From Chryseobacterium capnotolerans (GTDB lineage: Bacteria; Bacteroidota; Bacteroidia; Flavobacteriales; Weeksellaceae), in NCBI RefSeq assembly GCF_021278965.1, contig NZ_CP065589.1, positions 2,857,001 to 2,921,000 of the forward strand: a DNA stretch of 64,000 nt. Direction: 5' to 3'. Positions within the stretch are counted from its first letter, which is position 1. The number at the start of each line of letters is the position of its first letter. The notes under the pieces were generated by a model that did no database searches, was not told where the DNA came from, and was given only the letters and a program-made list of their open reading frames with translations. Shown piece by piece: positions 27,869 to 37,434 of the stretch. The translations under genes were made by a program, and so were the position numbers.

Positions 27869-29398
27869 TTATTCCCACTCAATAGTTGCAGGTGGTTTAC
27901 TTGAAATATCATAAGCTACTCTGTTGATTCCTCTTACTTCGTTGATGATTCTGCTTGAAACAGTATCAAGGAACTCGTAAGGAAGTCTGCTCCATGTTGC
28001 AGTCATGAAATCGATTGTATTAGCTGAACGAACTACAGCTGTGTATTCGTAAGTTCTTTCATCTCCCATTACTCCTACAGATTTTACCGGAAGTAATACT
28101 ACGAATGCCTGAGATACTTTCTCATAAAGATCATTTTTGTATAGCTCTTCGATGAAAATATCGTCAGCCTCCTGAAGGATTCTTACTTTCTCAGCATCTA
28201 CAGCTCCCAATACTCTGATTCCTAGTCCTGGACCTGGGAAAGGGTGTCTGTATACCAGGTGGTGAGGAATTCCTAATTCTTCTCCTACTCTTCTTACTTC
28301 GTCTTTGAAAAGCTCTCTTAGAGGCTCTAATAATTCGAATTCCATATCTTCAGGAAGCCCTCCAACGTTGTGGTGAGACTTGATCACTGCAGATGGTCCG
28401 TTTACAGACTGACTTTCGATAACGTCAGGGTAAATGGTTCCCTGAGCTAAGAATTTAGCACCTTCAATTTTGTGAGACTCTTCATCAAATACGTGGATAA
28501 ACTCGTTTCCGATGATTTTTCTCTTCGCTTCCGGATCGTCTACTCCTGCTAATTTTGAAAGGAATCTTTCTTGAGCATCCACCATTTTAATGTTCATATG
28601 GAAATGTTCCCCATACTGATCCATTACTTTCTTCCCTTCATCTTTTCTCAATAACCCAGTATCTACGAAGATACAAGTTAATTGATCTCCGATTGCTTTA
28701 TGAATCAAAACAGCTGCTACCGAAGAGTCTACACCTCCTGAAAGACCAAGAATTACTTTATTGTCTCCTACTTTTTCACGGATTTCTTCAACTGTTTTCT
28801 CAATATAGTTGGTCAGTTTCCAGTTTTTCTCTGAGTTACAGATTCCAAATACGAAATTTTCAAGCATTTTCGCTCCTTCTTCTGTGTGAGAAACTTCCGG
28901 GTGGAACTGTACACAGAAGATTTTTTTGTCTTCATTTGAAATAGAAGCAATTACTCCTGATTTTGCGTTTAATTCAAAACCTTCAGGCAGTTCTCCTACT
29001 TCGTCAAAGTGGCTCATCCAAACTACAGAGTTTTGAGTCACTCCTTTTAATAAAGAGCTTTCTTTAACGATCTCAAGATTTGCCTTTCCGTACTCTCCTT
29101 TTTCTCCTTTATTTACTTTCCCTCCTAAAAGGTGAGCGGTCATCTGCATTCCGTAGCAAATTCCCAGAACCGGAACTCCCTGTTCATACAATGTTTTTTC
29201 AACCAGGTGAGCATTTTCTGCGTTTACAGAACTTGGTCCACCTGAAAGGATAATTCCTTTTGGTTGTTTTGCTATAATATCTTGTAAAGGTGTATTGAAA
29301 GGTAAGATTTCAGAATATACTCCCATCTCACGGATTCTTCTTCCGATAAGCTGGTTGTACTGGGATCCGAAATCTAAAATAATAATACCGTTGTTCAT
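27869..29398 (-). CDS. guaA: GMP synthase (glutamine-hydrolysing)
   Basis: This 509-aa enzyme converts XMP to GMP. The glutamine amidotransferase half has the nucleophile in GICYGMQM and the His/Glu in [11 protein letters not shown]. The ATP pyrophosphatase half starts with the PP-loop [13 protein letters not shown]. The C-terminal dimerisation domain ends with the conserved KPPATIEWE. Length is standard. It follows purD on the same strand, but a terminator and repeats lie between them, so it probably has its own promoter. Confidence 0.96.
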   Translation of the reverse strand: MNNGIIILDFGSQYNQLIGRRIREMGVYSEILPFNTPLQDIIAKQPKGIILSGGPSSVNAENAHLVEKTLYEQGVPVLGICYGMQMTAHLLGGKVNKGEKGEYGKANLEIVKESSLLKGVTQNSVVWMSHFDEVGELPEGFELNAKSGVIASISNEDKKIFCVQFHPEVSHTEEGAKMLENFVFGICNSEKNWKLTNYIEKTVEEIREKVGDNKVILGLSGGVDSSVAAVLIHKAIGDQLTCIFVDTGLLRKDEGKKVMDQYGEHFHMNIKMVDAQERFLSKLAGVDDPEAKRKIIGNEFIHVFDEESHKIEGAKFLAQGTIYPDVIESQSVNGPSAVIKSHHNVGGLPEDMEFELLEPLRELFKDEVRRVGEELGIPHHLVYRHPFPGPGLGIRVLGAVDAEKVRILQEADDIFIEELYKNDLYEKVSQAFVVLLPVKSVGVMGDERTYEYTAVVRSANTIDFMTATWSRLPYEFLDTVSSRIINEVRGINRVAYDISSKPPATIEWE

Positions 29399-29431
29399 TT
29401 TGTAATGATTGATAAATGATGATTAATTTAA

Positions 29432-29514
29432 AAGCTTCAAGCGATAAGCTTTAAGCAGTAAGCTTTTTTTATATTACAATATGCTTACAGCCTCCAGCCT
29501 AAGGCCTATTGCTT
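29432..29514. repeat. Two period-7 arrays upstream of guaA
   Basis: 29432-29466 is five heptamers in phase: AAGCTTC, AAGCGAT, AAGCTTT, AAGCAGT, AAGCTTT. 29487-29514 is ACAGCCT, CCAGCCT, AAGGCCT, ATTGCTT. The two partly complement each other and could pair. Confidence 0.7.
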
Positions 29515-29529
29515 ACTTAACTGTTTTAC

Positions 29530-29562
29530 AAAAAAGACTTGGAATGGCTCCAAATCTTTTTT
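29530..29562 (-). terminator. Intrinsic terminator of purD
   Basis: AAAAAAGA-TTGGA and TCCA-ATCTTTTTT pair around a short loop, 12 nt beyond the purD stop. Confidence 0.7.
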
Positions 29563-29573
29563 CGTGATTTTTA

Positions 29574-30812
29574 TTAAAACTTTCCGATGTCTTCTCTGTA
29601 GAAGCCGTAATCGAAATGTACGTGGCCTGCGTCTTCGTAAACTTTTTTGCGGGCATCTTCAAAAGTAGCTCCTGTAGCTACAATATTCAATACTCTACCA
29701 CCATTGGAAACTACTTTATCTCCTTTTGTGACAGCACCTGCATATAACAGTTTACTGTGTTTTACTTTGTCTTCTCCTGTAATTTCGAAACCTGTTTCGA
29801 TATTTCTTGGATATCCTCCTGAACACATTACAAGACAGATTGCTTTTTCGTCTTTAAACTTAAGCTCGATATCTTTCCCATCCATACAGTCCTGGATCAC
29901 ATCTAGAAGATTGTTTTCCATAAGCGCCATCAATACCTGAGTTTCAGGATCTCCGAATCTCATGTTGTATTCAAGAAGATAAGCTCCGTTCTTAGTTACC
30001 ATTAATCCGAAGAAAATGATTCCTTTAAAACTGAATCCTTCTGCTTTAAGACCTTTAATAGTAGGCTCTAAAATATTTTGTTCAAAATCAGCGTAGTGCT
30101 CCTGAGTGAATTCCGGGCTTGGTGCCACTGAACCCATTCCTCCTGTATTGGGTCCTGTATCTCCGTTTCCTGCTTTTTTATAATCTTTTGCAGCTACACA
30201 TGGGAAAAGCTTTTCACCGTTAGAGAAAGCAATGATAGAAGCTTCAAAACCTTGTAAATACTCCTCGATTACTAAACGGATACCAGCGTCTCCATAAATT
30301 CTTCTGATCATGAAGTCGTGGATCGTAGCTTCAGCTTCTTCAAGATTGTCACAGATAACAACTCCTTTTCCACCTGCTAAACCACTTGCCTTGATCACTA
30401 AAGGATATTGCTGTGTTTGTACATATTCTTTTGCTTCGTTATATGAATCAAATACTACCGCTTTAGCTGTTTTGATATCATAGGTCTGCATAAATTTCTT
30501 AGAGAAAGCCTTACTTCCTTCCAGGCTTGCTACCTTCTGAGTAGGTCCGAAAACCTTAAGATCGTGCTTTTTAAATTCATCTTTGATCCCAGCTACCAAT
30601 GGAGCTTCTGGTCCTACGATCGTTAAATCAATCTTTTCTTTAATAGCGAAATCTCTAAGTTCTTTGATTTCTGATAAATGAACATTTTTCCCTATTGCAT
30701 CGGTAGTAGCATTCCCGTTAGCAAAAAACATTTTAGAAATTCTCGGGTCATTCTGAAGCTTTGCTGCTAAAGCAGATTCTCTACCGCCTTCACCTATGAT
30801 TAATATTCTCAT
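29574..30812 (-). CDS. purD: Phosphoribosylamine-glycine ligase (GAR synthetase)
   Basis: This 412-aa ATP-grasp enzyme performs the second step of de novo purine synthesis. Seen motifs: N-terminal ILIIGEGGRESALA, VGPEAPLVAGI, ATP-grasp VIKASGLAGGKGVV, NTGGMGSVAPSP, and the metal site EYNMRFGDPETQVLM. Length is normal. It lies downstream of purH on the minus strand with its own TATATTTG box at 30841-30848. Confidence 0.96.
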   Translation of the reverse strand: MRILIIGEGGRESALAAKLQNDPRISKMFFANGNATTDAIGKNVHLSEIKELRDFAIKEKIDLTIVGPEAPLVAGIKDEFKKHDLKVFGPTQKVASLEGSKAFSKKFMQTYDIKTAKAVVFDSYNEAKEYVQTQQYPLVIKASGLAGGKGVVICDNLEEAEATIHDFMIRRIYGDAGIRLVIEEYLQGFEASIIAFSNGEKLFPCVAAKDYKKAGNGDTGPNTGGMGSVAPSPEFTQEHYADFEQNILEPTIKGLKAEGFSFKGIIFFGLMVTKNGAYLLEYNMRFGDPETQVLMALMENNLLDVIQDCMDGKDIELKFKDEKAICLVMCSGGYPRNIETGFEITGEDKVKHSKLLYAGAVTKGDKVVSNGGRVLNIVATGATFEDARKKVYEDAGHVHFDYGFYREDIGKF

Positions 30813-30840
30813 ACTTTATTTATTATCTAGTCTTATTCTA

Positions 30841-30848
30841 CAAATATA
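30841..30848 (-). promoter_or_regulatory. Candidate -7 promoter box of purD (TATATTTG)
   Basis: TATATTTG matches TAnnTTTG on the minus strand, 28 nt upstream of the purD ATG. A separate purD transcript is possible. Confidence 0.4.
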
Positions 30849-30901
30849 TAATTTTGGATGCTAAAATTACCATCCGAAATTATTTTTTAATTCTATTTTA
30901 A

Positions 30902-32419
30902 TTAGTGGAAAAAGTGTCTAACCCCAGTAAACATCATTGGAATTTTATGCTCATTAGCTGCTTCAATGCTGTCCTGATCTTTTACACTTCCCCCTGGCTG
31001 AATGATGGCTTTGATACCTTCCTGAGCGCAGAAATCTACCACGTCACGGAAAGGGAAAAATGCATCGGATGCCAATACTAAATCTCCTGTGAATTTTTCT
31101 TTTGCTCTTTCAATCGCCTGCTGTGTAGCCCAGATTCTGTTGACCTGTCCACCTCCGATTCCGAAAGCCTGAATTCCGTTAGAAACTACAATAGCATTAG
31201 ATTTCACATATTTTACCACTCTCTGAGAGAAAAGCAATGCTTTTTTCTGTTCTTCCGTAGGCTGAGTTTCAGTCACTACTTTGATATCATCAGAGAAATG
31301 TAAATCATTATCCTGAACCAAGATACCACCGTCTACTTTTACCCATGTTTTCTTGTCAGAAACAGGGTTTACGATTTTGATGATTCTAAGGTTTTTCTTT
31401 TTTCTTAAAACTTCAAGAGCTTCTTCGTCGAAATCCGGAGCCATTACAATCTCAAGGAATGTTTTATTCAGCTCCTCAGCCGTTGCGGCATCGATCTTAT
31501 AGTTCATAGCAACAATTCCGCCAAAGATAGAAACCGGATCACATTCGAAAGTTTTTTGGTACGTTTCCAATGCTGAAGCACCGATCGCAACTCCACAAGG
31601 GGTAGAGTGTTTTACAGCACAACAAGCCATTTCTTCTTTGAACTCAGTGACTACTTTCCAGCAAAGATCCATATCACGAAGGTTATTGAAAGAAAGTTCT
31701 TTACCACCAAGCTGTTCGAAGTCTTTCATTGCTCCGTTCTCGAAAGTAGAAACGTAATAAGCTGCCGACTGGTGAGGGTTTTCACCGTATCTAAGATCAG
31801 AAACTTTTTTGTAAGAAGCATTTAAATACGTTGGATATTCCTCATCTAAAAGCATTCTTGAAATAGCGGCATCATAAGCTGATGTAAGGTTGAATACTTT
31901 TCCTGCAAGCTTCTTACGAGTCTCAATGTAAGTATCCCCGTTTTGTTCCATTTCAATTTTTACTGTTGTATAATCTTCTACATCAGTAATTACGGTAACA
32001 GAATCAAAGTTTTTCGCTGCAGAACGAAGCATAGACGGACCACCGATGTCGATAAACTCTACTTTCTCGTGTAAAGAAATGTCTTTATTCACGTTTTCAA
32101 AGAAAGGATAAAGGTTTACGATCACCATGTCTATCAGACCAATTCCGTGCTCCTGAACGGTTTTCATGTGCTCTTCGTTGGTACGAACCGCTAACAATCC
32201 ACCGTGAACTTTTGGATGTAAAGTTTTCACTCTTCCGTCCAACATTTCAGGGAAATCGGTTACCTCATCAATCTGAATTGGATTTAAACCAGCGTCTTTC
32301 AAATGTTTGAACGTTCCTCCTGTGGAGATCAACTCATAATTCTGAGCTTCCAAAAACTGTGCGAATTCAATTAATCCACTTTTGTCAGAAACACTGATTA
32401 AAACTCTCTTTTTACTCAT
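30902..32419 (-). CDS. purH: Bifunctional AICAR transformylase / IMP cyclohydrolase
   Basis: This enzyme catalyses the last two steps of IMP synthesis. The start [15 protein letters not shown] at 32419 is preferred over an ATG 9 nt upstream, because it matches family N-termini. The cyclohydrolase domain has [29 protein letters not shown] and [15 protein letters not shown]. The transformylase domain has [28 protein letters not shown] and a C-terminal GVRHFFH. About 505 aa, normal. Confidence 0.96.
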   Translation of the reverse strand: MSKKRVLISVSDKSGLIEFAQFLEAQNYELISTGGTFKHLKDAGLNPIQIDEVTDFPEMLDGRVKTLHPKVHGGLLAVRTNEEHMKTVQEHGIGLIDMVIVNLYPFFENVNKDISLHEKVEFIDIGGPSMLRSAAKNFDSVTVITDVEDYTTVKIEMEQNGDTYIETRKKLAGKVFNLTSAYDAAISRMLLDEEYPTYLNASYKKVSDLRYGENPHQSAAYYVSTFENGAMKDFEQLGGKELSFNNLRDMDLCWKVVTEFKEEMACCAVKHSTPCGVAIGASALETYQKTFECDPVSIFGGIVAMNYKIDAATAEELNKTFLEIVMAPDFDEEALEVLRKKKNLRIIKIVNPVSDKKTWVKVDGGILVQDNDLHFSDDIKVVTETQPTEEQKKALLFSQRVVKYVKSNAIVVSNGIQAFGIGGGQVNRIWATQQAIERAKEKFTGDLVLASDAFFPFRDVVDFCAQEGIKAIIQPGGSVKDQDSIEAANEHKIPMMFTGVRHFFH

Positions 32420-32508
32420 TACTTTCAATTTTTACTTTTCACAGTTATTTCAAACTGTATCCGGGTCTTTCACCTCCGGATTACTTTTTATTTTACTTAG
32501 ATTTTTTT

Positions 32509-33072
32509 TTAGTTTCCCAAGACCTTATTAATGGCTAAAGGAAATATCTCATATTCAATCTGGTGAACTTTCTGAGCTACTGTTTCAGGAGTATCCTCTG
32601 CTGTTACTTCAAAAGATTTCTGAAGAATAGCCTCTCCTTCATCAATACCCGGAGTTACAAAATGTACTGTTGCTCCACTTTCCGTTTCTTTAGCTTCAAT
32701 AACAGCATTGTGAACGTTCATTCCCCACATTCCTTTTCCTCCAAATTTCGGAAGCAATGCCGGATGAATATTGATTATTTTACCGTTCCAGTTTTCACAG
32801 ATCTCAGGTTTTAAAATGGATAGGAATCCTGCCAATACAATAAGGTCTGTATTTTGTGGAACTACTTTAGCCAATTCGCTGCTGAAATTTTTCCCTCTTG
32901 GAATCAGTATGTTTTCTATATTATGATTCTTTGCTCTTTCCAATCCGAAACATTCTCTGTCTGCTACGACTAAAGACACTTTTGCATTCTGAATTTCTCC
33001 AGCTTCAATGGTATCAATGATTCTCTGCAGATTGGTTCCTGAACCAGATACAAGCACTACAATGTTCTTCAT
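32509..33072 (-). CDS. purN: Phosphoribosylglycinamide formyltransferase (folate-dependent)
   Basis: This 187-aa GAR transformylase has the phosphate loop VSGSGTNLQRII, the catalytic INIHPALLPKFGG block (Asn-His), and HFVTPGIDEGEAI with the Asp that completes the active site. Length is normal. It lies between purM and purH in the purine cluster, with spacers of about 80-90 bases on both sides. Confidence 0.95.
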   Translation of the reverse strand: MKNIVVLVSGSGTNLQRIIDTIEAGEIQNAKVSLVVADRECFGLERAKNHNIENILIPRGKNFSSELAKVVPQNTDLIVLAGFLSILKPEICENWNGKIINIHPALLPKFGGKGMWGMNVHNAVIEAKETESGATVHFVTPGIDEGEAILQKSFEVTAEDTPETVAQKVHQIEYEIFPLAINKVLGN

Positions 33073-33114
33073 TATTCAGATGTTAGTTAGAGGTCAGATA
33101 TCGGATTACAGACC

Positions 33115-33149
33115 TAAAGTCTGATGTCTGGTGTCTGAAATCTGATGTC
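33115..33149. repeat. Period-7 array (TGATGTC type) between purN and purM
   Basis: TAAAGTC, TGATGTC, TGGTGTC, TGAAATC and TGATGTC run in phase. The opposite-sense partner GATATCGGATTACAGAC lies directly upstream, so the array could fold into a hairpin. Confidence 0.65.
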
Positions 33150-33151
33150 AT

Positions 33152-34144
33152 TTATAGTGATAAATTGATTTTCTCTGCACCTTCAATGATTTCACCAATT
33201 TCGTAAGCGTCATCTAAAAGATGCAATACTTTTTCAGCATGTTCTGCATCTACAACGATTACCATCCCTACGCCCATATTGAAAGTACCGTGCATTTCTT
33301 CACGAGCAATTCCGCCTCTCTTCTCCAACTCAAGCATTACATTAGGAATTCTGATTTTTGATTCGTCGATCGAAGCACAAAGTCCTTCAGGGATGATTCT
33401 TGGAACGTTTTCATAAAGACCACCGCCTGTAATGTGAGCAATTCCTTCTACTTTTACTTCTTCCAATACTCTGTGAATATCCTTAAAGTATAATCTTGTA
33501 GGAACTAAAAGGGTTTCATATAATGGTTTTCCTTCAAACTCTTCTTCAAAGTTCGGGAATACTTTTCTTACTAAAGAGAATCCATTGGAGTGGAATCCTG
33601 AGCTTGGTAATGCAATAATTTTGTTACCTGGTTTGATTTTAGAACCATCAATGATTTGGTCTTTTTCGACGATTCCTACACAGAACCCTGCAACATCATA
33701 ATCTCCAGGCTGGTACATTCCCGGCATTTCAGCAGTTTCTCCACCAATTAATGCACAGTTGTTATCTTTACAAGCATTTACCATTCCAAGAACGATTTCC
33801 GCCGCAATTTCAGAATCCAGCTTTCCACAAGCTAAATAATCTAAGAAGAATAAAGGTTTAGCACCGTGGCAAAGAATATCGTTGGCACACATTGCGAAAC
33901 AATCTACTCCAATAGAGTCGTATTTTTTGGTATCTAAAGCTACTTTCAGTTTCGTTCCTACTCCATCTGTTCCTGAAACAAGAACCGGGTTTTTGTATCC
34001 TCCAATCTCATAGAAAGCACCAAAGCTTCCCAAATGGTTCAATACATTGGAATTGTGGGTTTCACCCACTGCTTTTTTGATCTTGTCAACCGTTTTGTAT
34101 CCTTCTTCTTTGTCTACTCCTGCTGATTTGTAAGTGTTGCTCAT
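33152..34144 (-). CDS. purM: Phosphoribosylformylglycinamidine cyclo-ligase (AIR synthase)
   Basis: This 330-aa enzyme closes the imidazole ring in purine synthesis. Family features: SGTDGVGTKLKVAL, DCFAMCANDILCHGAKPLFFLDY, ALIGGETAEMPGMY, SSGFHSNGFSLVRKVF, AHITGGGLYENVPRI and NMGVGMV. Length is normal. It is the first purine gene of the minus-strand series purM-purN-purH-purD-guaA. Confidence 0.96.
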   Translation of the reverse strand: MSNTYKSAGVDKEEGYKTVDKIKKAVGETHNSNVLNHLGSFGAFYEIGGYKNPVLVSGTDGVGTKLKVALDTKKYDSIGVDCFAMCANDILCHGAKPLFFLDYLACGKLDSEIAAEIVLGMVNACKDNNCALIGGETAEMPGMYQPGDYDVAGFCVGIVEKDQIIDGSKIKPGNKIIALPSSGFHSNGFSLVRKVFPNFEEEFEGKPLYETLLVPTRLYFKDIHRVLEEVKVEGIAHITGGGLYENVPRIIPEGLCASIDESKIRIPNVMLELEKRGGIAREEMHGTFNMGVGMVIVVDAEHAEKVLHLLDDAYEIGEIIEGAEKINLSL

Positions 34145-34161
34145 GTCTGCTTAGATTTTTT

Positions 34162-34189
34162 AGATCCTCAGATTTCAGTTCTCAGATTA
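34162..34189. repeat. Short period-7 array upstream of purM
   Basis: AGATCCT, CAGATTT, CAGTTCT and CAGATTA follow in phase, each keeping a similar frame of A, G and T positions. Confidence 0.5.
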
Positions 34190-34265
34190 TGTATGATCCG
34201 GTGACTGTTATCTTACTATCTTTATATATTTCAATTTACTTTTTATATTCGATTTAGAAAACAAA

Positions 34266-34300
34266 AAAAGCCGACAATCTTTTCAGATTATCGGCCGTTA
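34266..34300 (-). terminator. Intrinsic terminator of the flavin reductase gene
   Basis: GCCGACAATCT pairs with AGATTATCGGC (one mismatch) around TTTC. On the minus strand a run of seven T follows. Confidence 0.75.
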
Positions 34301-34424
34301 TTTTATCTCAGAATTTCAGAGCCCACAATTTTCCCTTTATGAGAAAAACATTGTTTATAGGAGGTCTGAATTTTCATCTCTTTTCTTTTTGCAAAAATAG
34401 TAATTTTAAATGAATATTCAAATT

Positions 34425-34977
34425 CTATTTTTCAAGGATGGTTTCAATGGCTGCAATCTTCTTTATTTTTTTCTTTTAATTCGCTGTCTTTCTCAGCGTT
34501 AGAAATTTTTTGTTCCGCTTTATCAAAGTTATTATTGAAGAAAGGAAGTGAGAAAGTTTCTACCACATTTCCACCATGAAAAGGGAAACGCTTAGAAGCC
34601 GCTTCTAAAACTCCGGCTCCACCTCTGCCTCCAGGTGATGTAGACATCAATAGCATTGGCACTTCATTCCATACGGTTCTGTCTTTGATTCTTGATACCC
34701 AATCGAACACATTTTTGAATGCTGTAGAGTATGTTCCGTTGTGCTCTCCTAAAGAAACTAATAATAAATCTGCGCCATCAATTTTAGCTGCAAAATCATG
34801 AGCTTCCTGAGGAACTCCACCAGCTAATTCTCTTTCATGTTTGTAGATTGGCATTTCGAAAGGGTTCAAATCGATTACTTCTACTTCTCCTTTATCAAAT
34901 AATGTGGATGCATACGCTACCAACTGCTTGTTCATTGAAACTTCTGAATTACTTCCTGCTATTGCTAAGATTTTCAT
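34425..34977 (-). CDS. NADPH-dependent FMN reductase-like flavoprotein (C-terminus shifted by a 1-nt indel)
   Basis: The protein has the flavodoxin-like FMN-binding pattern: KILAIAGSNSEVSMNKQLV at the start, LSLGEHNGTYS-type loop (VSLGEHNGTYSTAFKNVFDWVSRI), and MSTSPGGRGG. The frame as written ends at 34444 with ELKEKNKEDCSH. Removing one base in the A-run at 34466-34472 gives EKIKKIAAIETILEK and a stop at 34425, a better amphipathic C-terminal helix. The rebuilt protein is about 183 aa. These enzymes reduce quinones, azo compounds or chromate. It is just upstream of purM on the same strand but separated by a terminator. Confidence 0.85.
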
Positions 34978-35067
34978 ATGTAGTATTTATTTTTAAGTTA
35001 TACAGAACCACGATCTCTAAATATTCTGTTGATCGTAATTCTGTATTATTTTTTTATTTTAAGGGTA

Positions 35068-35075
35068 CAAATTTA
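35068..35075 (-). promoter_or_regulatory. Candidate -7 promoter box (TAAATTTG) for the flavin reductase gene
   Basis: TAAATTTG on the minus strand matches TAnnTTTG. It lies about 90 nt upstream of the reductase ATG and just outside the pirin stop codon. Confidence 0.35.
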
Positions 35076-35080
35076 GTTTT

Positions 35081-35809
35081 TTATTTAAGATAAGAAGGTA
35101 ATTCCATTGGGACTTCCATCAATAGTATTTCAGCATCTTCTATAGCTTCGATATTAAAGCTTTGTGTATCCCAGATTCCCAATCCGTCTCTTTCATTCAG
35201 TACGCGATCTCCTACTTTGGCGCTTCCTTTCAATACAAATGCATACACTCCGTTACCTTTTTTGTTCAGCATGTAGTTTTTTCCATTTCCTTTTTTGAAA
35301 TTAGCAATATTAAACCATACATCCTGATGGATCCAAACTCCATCATCATTTTTATTTGGTGATAAAATTTGCTGGAACCCATTGATCTTTTCACCTTCTT
35401 TGATACTTTTCTGATCGTATCTTGGTTCAAGATTCAGTTCTCTTGGGAAAATCCATATCTGTAAGAATTTTACTTCTTCGTCTTTATTTTTGTTGTATTC
35501 ACTGTGTTGTACTCCGGTTCCGGCACTCATCACCTGAATCTCACCTTTTTTGATTACCGCAGTAGTTCCCATTGAATCTTTATGTTCCAAATCTCCTTCC
35601 AAAGGAATAGAAATAATCTCCATATCCCTGTGTGGATGTGTTCCGAATCCCATTCCCTGAGAAACGGTATCATCATTCAACACTCTTAATACTCCAAAGT
35701 TTGTTCTGTCTCTATTCTGATAGTTAGCAAAACTGAAGGTGTGGTAAGAGTTTAACCATCCATGATTGGCATGGCCTCTTGAATCTGCTTTATGATATAC
35801 TGTTTTCAT
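35081..35809 (-). CDS. Pirin-family cupin protein
   Basis: The start MKTVYHKADSRGHANHGWL at 35809 matches pirin N-termini better than the ATG at 35833. The 242-aa product has two cupin domains. The metal-binding residues are in FGTHPHRDMEII (two His) and SAGTGVQHSEYN (His, with Glu following). Pirins of this type can act as quercetinase-like dioxygenases or redox sensors. A TACATTTG box at 35831-35838 is a possible promoter. The closely spaced flavin reductase gene downstream suggests a shared redox role. Confidence 0.92.
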   Translation of the reverse strand: MKTVYHKADSRGHANHGWLNSYHTFSFANYQNRDRTNFGVLRVLNDDTVSQGMGFGTHPHRDMEIISIPLEGDLEHKDSMGTTAVIKKGEIQVMSAGTGVQHSEYNKNKDEEVKFLQIWIFPRELNLEPRYDQKSIKEGEKINGFQQILSPNKNDDGVWIHQDVWFNIANFKKGNGKNYMLNKKGNGVYAFVLKGSAKVGDRVLNERDGLGIWDTQSFNIEAIEDAEILLMEVPMELPSYLK

Positions 35810-35939
35810 TTCTGTGATTATTTTATGGTACAAATGTACGGGATGGGAAGGTGAAAAAAAGTTGATGTAGGATAAGAAAGATGAAAAGGTGGCGAAGAAA
35901 CCTAAGAATGCTAAGAAATCTGAAAAAATTGTGGATATT

Positions 35940-36048
35940 GTTTTTCTCGCAAATCATGCAGATTTTGCAGATTTTTCCATACATCTTAAGGCTAAGAGAA
36001 TGCATTTAAAATATGAAAGCGGGCTTCAGCCTAGTGGTGGTCGGAAGA
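35940..36048. repeat. Composite repeat, truncated copy next to the IS
   Basis: TCTCGCAAATCATGCAGATT with a following TTGCAGAT, then AAGGCTAAGAGAATGCA, then GCGGGCTTCAGCC, repeats in the same order the blocks found at 57343-57454. The element is broken where the insertion sequence begins. Confidence 0.55.
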
Positions 36049-37381
36049 ATATCCGACCATTTTATTTTAAGTTTTAAAAACTTTATCAGGATTTCCCCCT
36101 GCCCCTATTATTAATATAGATATGGCAAGGTTCCTTATCTCCATAGCAAATCTTCTTTTGGCTGTTTTATATCCTATATTATTTGCTTTTTTATAGATGA
36201 GAATGAGCATAGCTGTAATAAGAGTCATGTAAATCATTACTTCTATACCATTTTTATTGAGTGAAAGAAGATGACTAGCATGAAGTTCCTGTTTTAGAAA
36301 TCTAAAAAACACTTCAATGTCCCATCTTTTCCGATAATAATCCGCAATATCTTTTGCAGAGATTTGAAAGTCATTGGTTAGAAACCAAAATTCTTTTTCA
36401 GGTTGCTGTTTGCTGCTTACTACAACCAATCTGAAATGTGTTTCAATTTGCTCCTCCTTATTATAAGTTTTCCCTTTTTGAGTTGGGACAGGTTTTGACG
36501 AATATAACTTTACTAAACTATCTTTTATGAGTACAATTTCTCCTAAGTCGATATTCTGATCTTTTTCAATAAAAGACTTTATTTCTTCATGTTTTCTATT
36601 TTCTTTAGATCTTATAACAAAAAACACCCCTTTATCATCAAATTCTTTCATTCTTTGGGCAGAACCCAATCCTTTATCTATAATATAAATATTGGCATGT
36701 TCTTTTTCTCTTTTCACATGTTGCAATACAGCTTCAGAAAGAGCATTATCTTCTGCACAGTATTTAGGAGTATTGTAAATTTCAACTCCGCAAGGAAGCA
36801 GCCCATCAAATAAGACACTATACTTAATAAATTTCTTACCTCCGTTTTGAGCAATGCCTTCCTTTAATTTTCCAGCTGCTTCACCAATAACAGTGCTATC
36901 TGTTCTGATTAGATCATATTTTTCTCTTTCTGCCGGGTTATAGGAATCACAGAACATATTATAGATACAATCGTAGATTTCTTTAAAGTATCTTGAATCG
37001 ATTTTTGAAAGCCTCTCAGAAATAGAACTGCGTCTTACAGTTTCAGTTTCATCAAGATTGAATAAAGCCTTAAATACAGGATCTTTAAATGTGTCTTCCA
37101 GTGTTCGCTGGCTTAATTTTTCATTGCTGGTAATGGCAAATAACAGAAGATAAAACATCTTTCTGCCTTGAAGTACTTTAGAATAATGATCTACTTTGGT
37201 ATTGGCTGAAAGATGAGATAAGAGGGCTTCAGGAATAAAGCTTAACAACTGGGAAACTGAAATTTTGTGCTCGCTAAAAATGGACATATTAATAAGTATA
37301 CTTATCAAAGATAAAACTTAAGTAACCCAAAATGAAAATCGGAAGAAAAAATCTTCCGACCATCACTAGGCTAAAGCCCGC
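36019..37381 (-). mobile_element. IS4-family insertion sequence between inverted REP-like ends
   Basis: The transposase gene is flanked by GCGGGCTTCAGCCTAGTGGT (36019 on) and its reverse complement, ending at 37381. The two 30-base ends match at 28 positions. Inside each end is a small extra hairpin (GGTCGGA-TCCGACC at 36040; CGGAAGA-TCTTCCG at 37340). The outer half of each end is the REP core also present elsewhere in the window without a transposase. It is therefore unclear whether the true IS ends are these repeats or lie slightly inside. No target duplication could be fixed. Confidence 0.75.
36067..37287 (-). CDS. IS4-family DDE transposase
   Basis: The start MSIFSEHKISVSQLLSFI (37287) is preferred over an ATG 21 nt upstream. 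The 406-aa protein has an N-terminal DUF4372-like region, the first catalytic Asp in RTDSTVIGEAAGKL, the second in IIDKGLGSAQRM, and the IS4 signature with Glu in YYRKRWDIEVFFRFLKQEL (Y-x2-R-x3-E-x6-K). The frame is intact, so the element may be active. Base composition is like its surroundings. Confidence 0.92.
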   Translation of the reverse strand: MSIFSEHKISVSQLLSFIPEALLSHLSANTKVDHYSKVLQGRKMFYLLLFAITSNEKLSQRTLEDTFKDPVFKALFNLDETETVRRSSISERLSKIDSRYFKEIYDCIYNMFCDSYNPAEREKYDLIRTDSTVIGEAAGKLKEGIAQNGGKKFIKYSVLFDGLLPCGVEIYNTPKYCAEDNALSEAVLQHVKREKEHANIYIIDKGLGSAQRMKEFDDKGVFFVIRSKENRKHEEIKSFIEKDQNIDLGEIVLIKDSLVKLYSSKPVPTQKGKTYNKEEQIETHFRLVVVSSKQQPEKEFWFLTNDFQISAKDIADYYRKRWDIEVFFRFLKQELHASHLLSLNKNGIEVMIYMTLITAMLILIYKKANNIGYKTAKRRFAMEIRNLAISILIIGAGGNPDKVFKT

Positions 37382-37434
37382 TCCTATTGAATTTATTATT
37401 ATCGTTTTTTACGTTTCATTACTCCAGCTAATTT

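Noticed and set aside
27654..27914. 86-aa plus-strand frame between the GNAT/hydrolase gene and guaA
   Set aside because: It overlaps the guaA terminator and the guaA 3-prime end, has no recognisable domain or start context, and composition is that of spacer DNA.
34145..34424. Possible purine riboswitch upstream of purM
   Set aside because: Only a transcription terminator and a short heptamer array are visible; no conserved purine or other riboswitch core was recognised.
35823..36077. Short frames on both strands before the IS
   Set aside because: They lie within the REP-like composite repeat and show no coding features.
36067..37287. Reading the IS as inactive or degraded
   Set aside because: The transposase frame is complete and all DDE/IS4 signature residues are present.
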